In this document: positions 1 through 5,776 of the stretch, piece after piece
Numbering within the stretch: position 1 is the stretch's first letter
How the letters are laid out: each line of letters starts with the position of its first letter
Source of the DNA: Bacillota bacterium
GTDB taxonomy: Bacteria; Bacillota_I; Bacilli_A; MOL361; Turicibacteraceae
DNA length: 9,045 nt
Assembly: GCA_003486705.1 (NCBI GenBank)
Contig: DNGE01000085.1
Location: forward strand, 1 to 9,045
Direction: 5' to 3'
The notes under the pieces: model-generated
What the model was told of the DNA's origin: nothing
The model's input: only the letters and a program-made list of their open reading frames with translations
Database searches by the model: none
Position numbers and translations under genes: made by a program

Positions 1-51
1 TAAATTATATTTTTTTGTAATCTCTATTATTTCTGCTGCGGCTTTATTCAC
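1..51 (-). CDS. Possible N-terminal fragment of an unidentified protein, running off the left edge
   Basis: On the minus strand a GTG start at 51-49 opens a frame that stays open to the window edge, reading MNKAAAEIIEITKKYNL. An AAAGGAAG-type Shine-Dalgarno lies about 10 nt before the GTG. Only 17 residues are visible, mostly helix-forming, so no family can be named. It would be transcribed in the same direction as the CD3324-family gene but lies beyond that gene's terminator, so it should have its own promoter. I did not find a convincing one in 52-157. The call rests on the ribosome binding site and the short open frame only, and could be chance. Confidence 0.3.
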   Translation of the reverse strand, partial: MNKAAAEIIEITKKYNL

Positions 52-157
52 GTTATGCTCACTTCCTTTAATGATCTTTATACATCTAATTTATAATCTC
101 ATGTAACTATTTAAAGATAACATATAATAATCAAGAAATGAGAACAAAGACAATTCT

Positions 158-185
158 AAAAAAAACATGTGCTATTTTGAGCACA
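158..185 (-). terminator. Intrinsic terminator of the CD3324-family gene
   Basis: Read on the minus strand, TGTGCT (185-180) pairs with AGCACA (173-168) around a 6-nt loop. After two further bases comes a run of eight T (A8 at 158-165 on the plus strand). It begins 8 nt after the stop codon at 193-195. Confidence 0.8.
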
Positions 186-192
186 CCTTCTT

Positions 193-474
193 TTAAAATT
201 TATTTTTTAGGTTCATTTGCCTAATTATTCGCTGAATACTTTTTATATCTAAGAAATATTTTTGTGATAATTCTTTATGTGATAACCCCTCTTGAAATTC
301 CTGAAAAATCATTAGATTTCGGCATGAAAGGTTTTTCTTTGTGTCAGTTCTTGATCCCCAAGCAAGCTTTTTTTCTTTTTTCTTAGGAATATAAATTATG
401 GCACCATCAGTATATTTTTGAATTTCTTCAATAATCTCTAATGGTAATACATCTATTGCTTTAATATAGCTCAT
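193..474 (-). CDS. CD3324-family small helix-turn-helix protein (putative transcriptional regulator)
   Basis: A 93-residue cytoplasmic protein whose layout matches the small CD3324-type family of Firmicutes, related to Mor-like activators. The N-terminal part has LPLEIIEEIQKYTDGAIIYI at residues 10-29, then a basic stretch KKKEKK (31-36) and an invariant-looking WG (39-40). The C-terminal half, about 51-88, is a helix-turn-helix: RNLMIFQEFQEGLSHKELSQ followed by the recognition-helix-like KSIQRIIRQ. The target is unknown; DNA binding is inferred from the fold. The ATG at 474 has AGGAGG seven bases upstream (481-486), which fixes the start. The gene is monocistronic, with a terminator 8 nt downstream. 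Its leader is unusual: promoter, 13-codon ORF, paired repeats and a hairpin over the ribosome binding site suggest translational control. The first codons lie in a tandem GAGCTATAT repeat that overlaps the start codon. Confidence 0.85.
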   Translation of the reverse strand: MSYIKAIDVLPLEIIEEIQKYTDGAIIYIPKKKEKKLAWGSRTDTKKNLSCRNLMIFQEFQEGLSHKELSQKYFLDIKSIQRIIRQMNLKNKF

Positions 475-482
475 ATAGCTCC

Positions 483-504
483 TCCTAAAATATATGATTT
501 AGGA
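483..504 (-). promoter_or_regulatory. Hairpin masking the Shine-Dalgarno of the CD3324-family gene
   Basis: In the minus-strand RNA, TCCTAAA (504-498) is perfectly complementary to TTTAGGA (489-483), with an 8-nt loop. The 3' arm contains AGGA of the AGGAGG ribosome binding site (486-481), so folding would reduce initiation at 474. The sequence shows the pairing; the regulatory role is inferred. Confidence 0.5.
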
Positions 505-505
505 T

Positions 506-557
506 TAGCACAAGCTAGTGTTCAATTTAAATATTTTTTGGACATTAGCTCATGCTA
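506..557 (-). repeat. Paired TAGC-N4-GCTA repeats, 40 bp apart
   Basis: TAGCTTGTGCTA and TAGCATGAGCTA (minus-strand reading of 506-517 and 546-557) are near-identical, imperfectly palindromic and exactly 40 bp apart. In RNA the two copies can pair over 12 consecutive bases, including two central G-U pairs, enclosing a 28-nt loop. As DNA they look like a twin operator on one face of the helix, about four turns apart. The distal copy includes the TAG stop codon of the 13-codon leader ORF. Confidence 0.5.
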
Positions 558-596
558 TGCCAAAGTTTTTGGAGGATATGGAATCGGACCAAACAT
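555..596 (-). CDS. Short leader peptide ORF (13 aa)
   Basis: Reads MFGPIPYPPKTLA followed by TAG. AAGGAG (610-605) stands 8 nt ahead of the ATG at 596, an ideal spacing, and a promoter-like element lies at 640-668, so the predicted message would begin about 37 nt before it. The peptide is proline-rich (P-I-P-Y-P-P-K), a composition able to slow ribosomes. Its stop codon falls inside the first of two complementary repeats upstream of the CD3324-family gene. This is the arrangement of leader peptides in translational attenuators (erm and cat genes being known cases). I do not recognise the peptide itself. No evidence of expression is available. Confidence 0.4.
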   Translation of the reverse strand: MFGPIPYPPKTLA

Positions 597-639
597 TCAA
601 AATTCTCCTTTCGCACTACTGAACTATTTATATACTAAT

Positions 640-668
640 ATTATATGTGATTCTTATGAATAACTCAA
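640..668 (-). promoter_or_regulatory. SigmaA-type promoter for the leader ORF and CD3324-family gene
   Basis: Minus-strand -35 TTGAGT (668-663), 17-nt spacer, perfect -10 TATAAT (645-640), with start expected near 633. A second, overlapping option is TTGACA (684-679) with 16 nt to TATTCA (662-657). Either would transcribe the 13-codon ORF and then the 93-residue regulator. Confidence 0.55.
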
Positions 669-784
669 TATGCAATATTGTCAATAACGCTTTTTGCTTA
701 TCATAACATACATGGTTAACTTAACCAACAAAAAGAAACCGTAAGAAACTAATTATTTTAAGAATTAAGCTTCGTAGTTCCAAA

Positions 785-901
785 CTAACCTCTAAACGTA
801 ATCATCCCTATCCTTAAAGATTTTTTAAAGAATGTCCCTATTACAAAGACACTTACAATGATCGTTAAATATGGGACGTATAGACTACCTGCTACGCCCC
901 A
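785..901 (-). pseudogene. Possible remnant of a membrane protein C-terminus
   Basis: A 38-codon minus-strand frame beginning just after a TAA (904-902) reads WGVAGSLYVPYLTIIVSVFV, then a short IGTFFKKSLRIG segment, ending at TAG (787-785). This looks like the last transmembrane helix of a transporter plus a positively charged tail. The same frame before the TAA reads RILGV, as if one continuous protein had acquired a stop. No start codon or ribosome binding site belongs to it. It could be chance in AT-rich DNA, where hydrophobic codons are common, and I cannot name a parent family. Confidence 0.25.
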
Positions 902-950
902 TTACACTCCTAAAATTCTCGTATATAATATTTACACAGACAAATAATTT

Positions 951-1062
951 TCTGAGGTCTGTTGAAACTAGTTGAGATATTTTTTTCTCAACCTCAAAAA
1001 TCACTCTATCAGTGAATGATAGCTAAGACCTTTTTATACGAAAAAGTCTCATAGACCTGAGA
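951..1062. ncRNA. Candidate structured RNA: four-helix cloverleaf (strand unresolved)
   Basis: P1 pairs 951-960 with 1053-1062 (TCTGAGGTCT/AGACCTGAGA, nine pairs and one G-G mismatch). Inside it sit three hairpins in order: P2 GTTGAGA/TCTCAAC (971-977/986-992), P3 CTATCA/TGATAG (1006-1011/1017-1022), and P4 1027-1035 with 1041-1049 (nine pairs, one bulged C). P3 alone resembles a TetR-type operator half-site pair. No promoter or U-tail marks a transcript end, and I do not recognise the fold as a known riboswitch or RNA. Confidence 0.25.
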
Positions 1063-1469
1063 ACCTATACCCTAACAATTTAGGATTATTTTCAACAATC
1101 TGTCTGGACATTCATCCTAAGAACATAATTTGATTTTGGGTTTAGATAATTTTTTGTTTATTATCAAGAGTCTCAACAAACATTACAGATTTATGCACAT
1201 TAATTTCTTAGAATCTTATTTCTATAACTTATTATCTATCCAACACATGAATGGCATGATATTTCATACTATTAATTGATAATGACGTATTCGTATTGCC
1301 GACTAATCAATCCTTCATTTATGTCATCTTACTTTTCAAATATTCAAGAAGTCCTTACTTTAATAATGTACAAATAACGTAATATTTAAACTGTGAACGG
1401 GCTACAACTTAAAATATCAGCCTACATTACTACAATATACTTCAAACAAACAATTAACCCCTTACTCTT

Positions 1470-1499
1470 TCGACATATTTTTATTTAATATCATATTTT
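1470..1499 (+). promoter_or_regulatory. Weak promoter candidate for the MFS exporter gene
   Basis: A -35-like TCGACA (1470-1475, five of six consensus bases), an 18-nt spacer and TATTTT (1494-1499, four of six). It is the best match I found upstream of the gene and would give a leader of about 43 nt. Confidence 0.3.
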
Positions 1500-1505
1500 A
1501 TCCCC

Positions 1506-1540
1506 CCTCCTCATACTCTCTTAGTAGAAACAAAAGGAGG
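1506..1540 (+). promoter_or_regulatory. Ribosome binding site of the MFS gene and complementary upstream sequence
   Basis: The strong AAAAGGAGG (1532-1540) is 8 nt before the ATG. CCTCCT at 1506-1511 is exactly complementary to AGGAGG at 1535-1540, and between them TACT and AGTA (1514-1526) can form an inner hairpin. The leader could therefore hide its own ribosome binding site. The pairing is seen; the control is inferred. Confidence 0.4.
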
Positions 1541-1548
1541 AAAGAAAA

Positions 1549-3228
1549 ATGAATGCATTACGGAAAAATAAAACAACTGTTGCGATGATTGTTTTCTTGC
1601 TCGGTATTTTTATGGGGGCGATGGATACTGGGATTGTGTCCCCTGCAAGAACGGTTATCGCAAATGCCTTAAATTTGGATAGTACGCTTAGTGTTTGGAT
1701 GGTTACGATTTATTCGTTAGCCTATGCGGTATCGATGCCAATCACTAGTAAATTGTCTGATCGATTTGGAAGAAAAAGAGTGTACATGATTTGTGTTTCA
1801 ATCTTTGCCACAGGTTCATTATTATGTGGGATTGCCAATTATGTAGAAAGTTATAATTTCTTATTGGCGTCACGTGTTATTCAAGCAATCGGTGGTGGTG
1901 GAATCTTACCCATTGCTACGGCTTATATAGGGGCTTCGTTTCCAGCTGAAAAACGCGGAAGTGCATTAGGTTTTGTTGGTGCTATTTTTGGGATTGCAAC
2001 GCTCATTGGTCCAACGATTGGAACGTTTATTTTATCTATTGCAGGGAATGACCATTGGGGTTATTTGTTCTTTATTAACTTACCAATTAGTATTATCATT
2101 TTGTTATTAGCATCTGTTTTAGAGGAAAACAGAGCAGAACGCACGAATAAAAGAATGGACATATTAGGTTCGTTTTTAATTGGAATTATCATTTTATCGT
2201 TGATGTATGCCTTAACGAATCTTCAGTTCCACAACTTCGTCGAGTCATTTAAATCGCTTGATGTGTGGCCTTATTTATTAGTTTTCGTCATCTTTTTACC
2301 TATCTTTATTTGGGTTGAGAAAAAAGCTGATGATCCAGTCTTAAACTTAAAATTCTTTACAAGTACGCAAACGGCATTAACCCTTTTAATTAGTTTTATT
2401 GTGGGTTGTGGCTTAATGGGAACAGTTTTCTTACCACAATTTGCTGAAAATGTCTTGAAAATCAAAATCGGTACGGGTGGCTATATTGTGACCTTGTTCG
2501 CTTTAGTTACTGGTTTTGCTGCTCCGTTAGGCGGGAATTTAATTGACAGAATTGGCGTTAAAAAAATCTTAATGCTTGGTTTTTCATCGACGGTAATCGG
2601 TACATTGTACCAGGCTTTAGTAACAGCGTCTCATCCGACACTTACTCATTTATTTATTGGGTTAGTGTTTATGGGGATTGGGATGGGATTAACGATGGGC
2701 ACACCGGTCAACTATTTAATGATGAGCTTAGTGGACCCTAGCGAAATCTCAATGGGACAAGCAACCGTTTCCTTAATCCGCTCGATTGGGGTTGCCATTT
2801 CTCCTAATATCTTAGTTAATTTTATCGCTGAAGCAGGAGCAAAAGTTCCGACTGACATTCAAAATGTATTACCAAAATTAGATGGGATGCCTGCCAATTC
2901 ATTTAACTTAAGTGATCAACAATTAGATCCGGCGTTGCTCGCGAAGTTTCAAGCAGCTGATGTGACCACCATTTTTGAAACGGTAAAAGAATTTGTTGGC
3001 ACTATTTTCACCGGGCTAAAACCAACCCTTTCACAAGTTCCAGGTTTAGATTTCGAGACGGTAAAAACATCCTACTTCACAACCTTAGACCAATCACAAG
3101 CCTTGATTGAAAAAACCTACCAAACAACGATTAATACGGGATTTAGTCATTTATTTATTGGGGCTGCGATTATTGCTGCGGTTGGATTGCTTATCTCATG
3201 CTTTATTAAGTCAAAAACAGTTAAGTAA
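1549..3228 (+). CDS. DHA2-family MFS multidrug exporter (EmrB/QacA type, 14 helices)
   Basis: A 559-residue integral membrane protein, expected to export drugs or other hydrophobic compounds in exchange for protons. DHA2 hallmarks are visible. Motif D1 in helix 1 is MDTGIVSPA (25-33), with the conserved membrane Asp at 26. Motif A, KLSDRFGRKR (68-77), is in the loop after helix 2. Motif B, RVIQAIGGG (109-117), is in helix 4. The antiporter motif C is around GIATLIGPTIG (148-158). FFINLPIS (174-181) follows. Length and helix count match the 14-helix family. A long soluble loop of roughly 80-100 residues precedes the last helix (about 540-555), as in EmrB/LfrA-like exporters, and the protein ends KSKTVK. 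Its substrate cannot be read from sequence. The gene stands alone, convergent with licT across a shared terminator; no adjacent TetR or MarR regulator is present. Confidence 0.9.
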   Translation: MNALRKNKTTVAMIVFLLGIFMGAMDTGIVSPARTVIANALNLDSTLSVWMVTIYSLAYAVSMPITSKLSDRFGRKRVYMICVSIFATGSLLCGIANYVESYNFLLASRVIQAIGGGGILPIATAYIGASFPAEKRGSALGFVGAIFGIATLIGPTIGTFILSIAGNDHWGYLFFINLPISIIILLLASVLEENRAERTNKRMDILGSFLIGIIILSLMYALTNLQFHNFVESFKSLDVWPYLLVFVIFLPIFIWVEKKADDPVLNLKFFTSTQTALTLLISFIVGCGLMGTVFLPQFAENVLKIKIGTGGYIVTLFALVTGFAAPLGGNLIDRIGVKKILMLGFSSTVIGTLYQALVTASHPTLTHLFIGLVFMGIGMGLTMGTPVNYLMMSLVDPSEISMGQATVSLIRSIGVAISPNILVNFIAEAGAKVPTDIQNVLPKLDGMPANSFNLSDQQLDPALLAKFQAADVTTIFETVKEFVGTIFTGLKPTLSQVPGLDFETVKTSYFTTLDQSQALIEKTYQTTINTGFSHLFIGAAIIAAVGLLISCFIKSKTVK

Positions 3229-3266
3229 CAAACCTAGTTTTACTGTCACTTAAACAACCAGTTTAT

Positions 3267-3312
3267 AAAAAAACATTCAACACTTCTAATGAAGTTCTTG
3301 AATGTTTTTTTA
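3267..3312. terminator. Bidirectional intrinsic terminator between the MFS gene and licT
   Basis: AAAAAAACATTCAA (3267-3280) pairs perfectly with TTGAATGTTTTTTT (3298-3311). An inner ACTTC/GAAGT stem closes a TAAT loop. The seven-base T run on each strand makes it work for both converging genes. It ends about 30 bp before the licT stop codon. Confidence 0.9.
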
Positions 3313-3343
3313 TTAATCACTAAATTAATCTCACTTTAATTCA

Positions 3344-4192
3344 TTACTTCTTTAATTCTCTCTCTGCAACTCGATTAATATGGAGCATAAAATATAGCAT
3401 CTCATTATTTGTAATTGGCATTGAAAACTTAGACTCCAAATATTTTTGTACCTTTAATGAACATTCATATGCCTTAGGATATTTTCCTTTAACTTGTAAA
3501 AATAAGAATTCATCTTCATCAGTTCCAATAATTTCATCATTCATGAATCGGCGAATAAAATAACGGATATGCGTGACAAATCGACTATAATTTAGTGACG
3601 TCTCATCAATTTCAATTCGATAATGAAACTTTAAAATATTTAATATACTTTGAATAACTTCAGTCGCTTCTACTGTAGACTTCATTGCCTCTCCATATTG
3701 TTGTGCATTCACAAAATGTAGGGCAATAAAACTAGCTTCATCTTCTGGCAAACTTACATTCTCATATAACTTAATCGTCTTCAAACAATTCATTGCCGCT
3801 ATAAATTCACGCGGATAAAACTTCTTAACCTCCCACATCAATGCATTTTTAAGTGCTATGCCTTGCTTAGCACGAAAAAGTGAATAATTAATATGATCGG
3901 TTAATCCAATGTAGATACTATCATTGAACGTTGTGTTTAGCTCACTTTCAGCTTGCTTTATTATTTTCGAGGTTAACTCTAAATGATTAATGGGCACATC
4001 GCGAAGTAATTCAACAAACTTTTGTTTCGTGTCATCAGACTCAATAATAAATTTCTTATCGATTTTACTTAAATCGACTTCTTCACCCGGTTTTTTCTGG
4101 AATGCAATCCCGACTCCAAGTAAAATCATTTCTAGTTGTTGGTCATCCTCTGCCAATAATACATTATTATTAAATACCTTCTTGATTCTCAT
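3344..4192 (-). CDS. licT: LicT/BglG-family transcription antiterminator
   Basis: A 282-residue RNA-binding antiterminator. Residues 1-55 are the CAT domain (MRIKKVFNNN, then GIAFQKKPGEEVD), which binds a RAT hairpin in bgl leader RNA. PRD1 and PRD2 follow, with all four regulatory histidines in place: H100 (LTDHINYS), H159 (ALHFVNA), H208 (VTHIRYF) and H271 (LHINRV). In LicT/BglG proteins the permease phosphorylates PRD1 to switch the protein off, and HPr phosphorylates PRD2 to activate it. I chose the ATG at 4192 because family proteins begin MRI/MKI-x-K-V and AAGGAG (4207-4202) is well placed. The GTG at 4231 adds 13 residues, has no good ribosome binding site and lies next to the predicted transcription start. 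It is the last gene of the bgl cluster and has its own promoter. Confidence 0.93.
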   Translation of the reverse strand: MRIKKVFNNNVLLAEDDQQLEMILLGVGIAFQKKPGEEVDLSKIDKKFIIESDDTKQKFVELLRDVPINHLELTSKIIKQAESELNTTFNDSIYIGLTDHINYSLFRAKQGIALKNALMWEVKKFYPREFIAAMNCLKTIKLYENVSLPEDEASFIALHFVNAQQYGEAMKSTVEATEVIQSILNILKFHYRIEIDETSLNYSRFVTHIRYFIRRFMNDEIIGTDEDEFLFLQVKGKYPKAYECSLKVQKYLESKFSMPITNNEMLYFMLHINRVAERELKK

Positions 4193-4235
4193 TACTTGCC
4201 TCTCCTTACTATTCCGTAACCCATTACTCACCTAA

Positions 4236-4264
4236 ATTATAAAATAATTAACAAGTTCTGACAA
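4236..4264 (-). promoter_or_regulatory. Strong SigmaA-type promoter for licT
   Basis: Minus-strand -35 TTGTCA (4264-4259, five of six), a 17-nt spacer and perfect TATAAT -10 (4241-4236). Transcription should start near 4229, giving a leader of about 37 nt that contains the licT ribosome binding site. It would allow licT expression independent of the RAT-controlled operon promoter. Confidence 0.7.
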
Positions 4265-4269
4265 TACAT

Positions 4270-4303
4270 GAAATAGTAGGTCTGCTAGCAGATCTACTAT
4301 TTC
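4270..4303. repeat. 34-bp near-perfect inverted repeat between bglH and licT
   Basis: GAAATAGTAGGTCTGC is followed by TA and then the inverse arm ending in CTACTATTTC: 15 of 16 arm positions are complementary. It starts 7 bp after the bglH stop and ends 5 bp before the licT -35. No T run follows on either strand, so it is not a standard terminator. It may weaken read-through, protect the bglPH 3' end, or be an operator for the licT promoter. Confidence 0.7.
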
Positions 4304-4310
4304 ACCGTAA

Positions 4311-5720
4311 CTACTCGACTAATGTTTCACCATTAGTGGAAATAACTTCTTTATACCAATTGAAAGATTTCTTTTTATATCGATTTAATGTACCGCTCCC
4401 ATCTTGGTTACGATCAACATAGATAAATCCATAACGTTTTTTTAGTTCTGCTGTTGATGCACTGACTAAATCAATACATCCCCATGTTGTATAACCCATT
4501 AATTCCACACCATCTTCAATTGCTTTACTCACTTGAACTAAGTGATCGTTTAAATAATTAATACGGTAATCATCATAAACAGTTGGTTGTCCATCTTCTC
4601 CCATGACTAATTCATCAATAGCTCCTAGTCCATTTTCAACAATGAATAATGGTAATTGATAGCGATCATAGAAATAATTTAATACATAACGAAGTCCTTG
4701 AGGGTCGATTTGCCATCCCCATTCAGATGCTTTTAAATATTCATTTTTAAGACCTAGCGCCATATTTCCACTAACTAATTCGTACTTTGACTCATCTTTT
4801 GCTACGCACTTTGTCATATAGTAAGAGAATGATAAGAAATCAACCGTATGCGTTAAAATCTCAATATCCTCCTCTGTAATATCTAACGTAATATTCAAGC
4901 GTTTTAATAAATTTTTGGTATACGTCGGATATTTACCGCGAACATGAACGTCTGTAAAAAACATATTAGCGCGATCTTCTTCCATCATTTTAATCATATC
5001 ATCTGGATTCGGTGTCATTGGATAGTTTGGTAATCCAATCACCATGCAACCAATTTTAAAATCAGGATTAATTTCATGACCAATTTTTACGGCTAAGGCA
5101 CTTGCCACTAACTCATGATGAGCTGTTTGATATAAATCCTGAACAGTTAATTCTTCTTTAGGTGTCATGACACCTGCAGCCATTAATGGAGCATGTAAAA
5201 TACAGTTTATTTCATTAAATGTTAACCAATACTTGACCTTATCTTTATAGCGAGTAAATACGGTACGTGCGTAACGTTCAAAGAATGTAATTAATTCACG
5301 ACTTCGCCATCCATCATACTTACGAGCTAAATAGAGTGGTGTTTCATAATGTGATAGTGTCACTAATGGTTCAATTCCATATTTTAAACACTCATCAAAT
5401 ACTTTATCATAAAATGCTAAGCCCGCTTCATTTGGTTCCAGTTCATCACCATTTGGGAAAATACGCGACCAAGCGATTGATAAACGGAATGTTTTAAATC
5501 CCATTTCTGAAAACAATTTGATATCCTCTGCATAGCGGTTATAAAAATCAATCCCGACTAACTTCAAGTTATCGACGGTTGGTTCTTCTGTTGGGGGTCC
5601 CACAATTCCACGCGGCATTACATCCTGAATAGATAAACCTTTTCCATCTACATTGTAAGCACCCTCACATTGATTAGCGGCAGTTGCGCCACCCCATAAA
5701 AAATTCTCTGGAAATCTCAT
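4311..5720 (-). CDS. bglH: 6-phospho-beta-glucosidase, glycoside hydrolase family 1
   Basis: A 469-residue cytoplasmic GH1 enzyme, the usual family length, that hydrolyses beta-glucoside 6-phosphates delivered by the PTS to glucose-6-phosphate and an aglycone or sugar. The N-terminal GH1 signature FLWGGATAANQCEGAYN is at 7-23. The acid/base is E170 in LTFNEIN (166-172) and the nucleophile is E362 in FIVENG (359-364). W413-G414 lies in the substrate pocket. The phosphate-recognition loop SASTAELKKRYGF (420-432), with S420/S422, K428 and Y430, marks a 6-phospho-specific rather than a plain beta-glucosidase. The acid/base motif is NEIN rather than NEP, as in many 6-phospho enzymes. The start is fixed by GGAGGAG (5733-5727) and the MRFPENFLWG beginning. 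It follows the permease gene by 56 bp in the same operon. Confidence 0.95.
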   Translation of the reverse strand: MRFPENFLWGGATAANQCEGAYNVDGKGLSIQDVMPRGIVGPPTEEPTVDNLKLVGIDFYNRYAEDIKLFSEMGFKTFRLSIAWSRIFPNGDELEPNEAGLAFYDKVFDECLKYGIEPLVTLSHYETPLYLARKYDGWRSRELITFFERYARTVFTRYKDKVKYWLTFNEINCILHAPLMAAGVMTPKEELTVQDLYQTAHHELVASALAVKIGHEINPDFKIGCMVIGLPNYPMTPNPDDMIKMMEEDRANMFFTDVHVRGKYPTYTKNLLKRLNITLDITEEDIEILTHTVDFLSFSYYMTKCVAKDESKYELVSGNMALGLKNEYLKASEWGWQIDPQGLRYVLNYFYDRYQLPLFIVENGLGAIDELVMGEDGQPTVYDDYRINYLNDHLVQVSKAIEDGVELMGYTTWGCIDLVSASTAELKKRYGFIYVDRNQDGSGTLNRYKKKSFNWYKEVISTNGETLVE

Positions 5721-5776
5721 TTAATACTCCTCCATCTCTTATTAGTTTCAGATTTATCATATCTAAACCCAACTCT

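Larger units (their letters stand above)
664..1548. other. Long AT-rich intergenic region without an intact gene
   Basis: No reading frame with a plausible start, ribosome binding site and protein-like composition spans this stretch on either strand. It does hold a perfect 13-bp palindrome GGTTAACTTAACC at 714-726, a possible decayed membrane-protein end (785-901, minus), a cloverleaf-like set of inverted repeats (951-1062), and further stem-loops TAGGAT/ATCCTA (1081-1119) and GATAAT/ATTATC (1145-1165). The MFS gene's leader is at the right end. Otherwise it looks like decayed sequence. Confidence 0.6.

Noticed and set aside
578..619. ATG after GGAGG on the plus strand (MESDQTF...)
   Set aside because: The Shine-Dalgarno is only 2 nt from the ATG and the ORF has 13 codons. 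The oppositely oriented short ORF has correct spacing and a promoter.
442..663. Plus-strand frame with protein-like text such as VFGGYGIGPNIQNSPF
   Set aside because: It has no ATG/GTG start with a ribosome binding site, begins antisense to the CD3324-family gene and overlaps that gene's leader. The open frame is better seen as a shadow of the leader region.
1318..1361. Minus-strand GLLEYLKSKMT-stop fragment, like a TetR-type C-terminus
   Set aside because: Only 11 codons directly after a stop, with no supporting frame upstream; indistinguishable from chance.
2271..2465. Minus-strand ORF inside the MFS gene
   Set aside because: Antisense shadow of an intact, well-conserved transporter frame; no ribosome binding site or family resemblance.
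4193..4231. Upstream GTG start for LicT (13 extra residues)
   Set aside because: No ribosome binding site at a usable distance, the extra residues precede the standard MRIKKV start, and the GTG coincides with the expected transcription start of the licT promoter.
3990..4235. Plus-strand ORF opposite the licT start
   Set aside because: Shadow of licT; serine/asparagine-rich text typical of an antisense frame.
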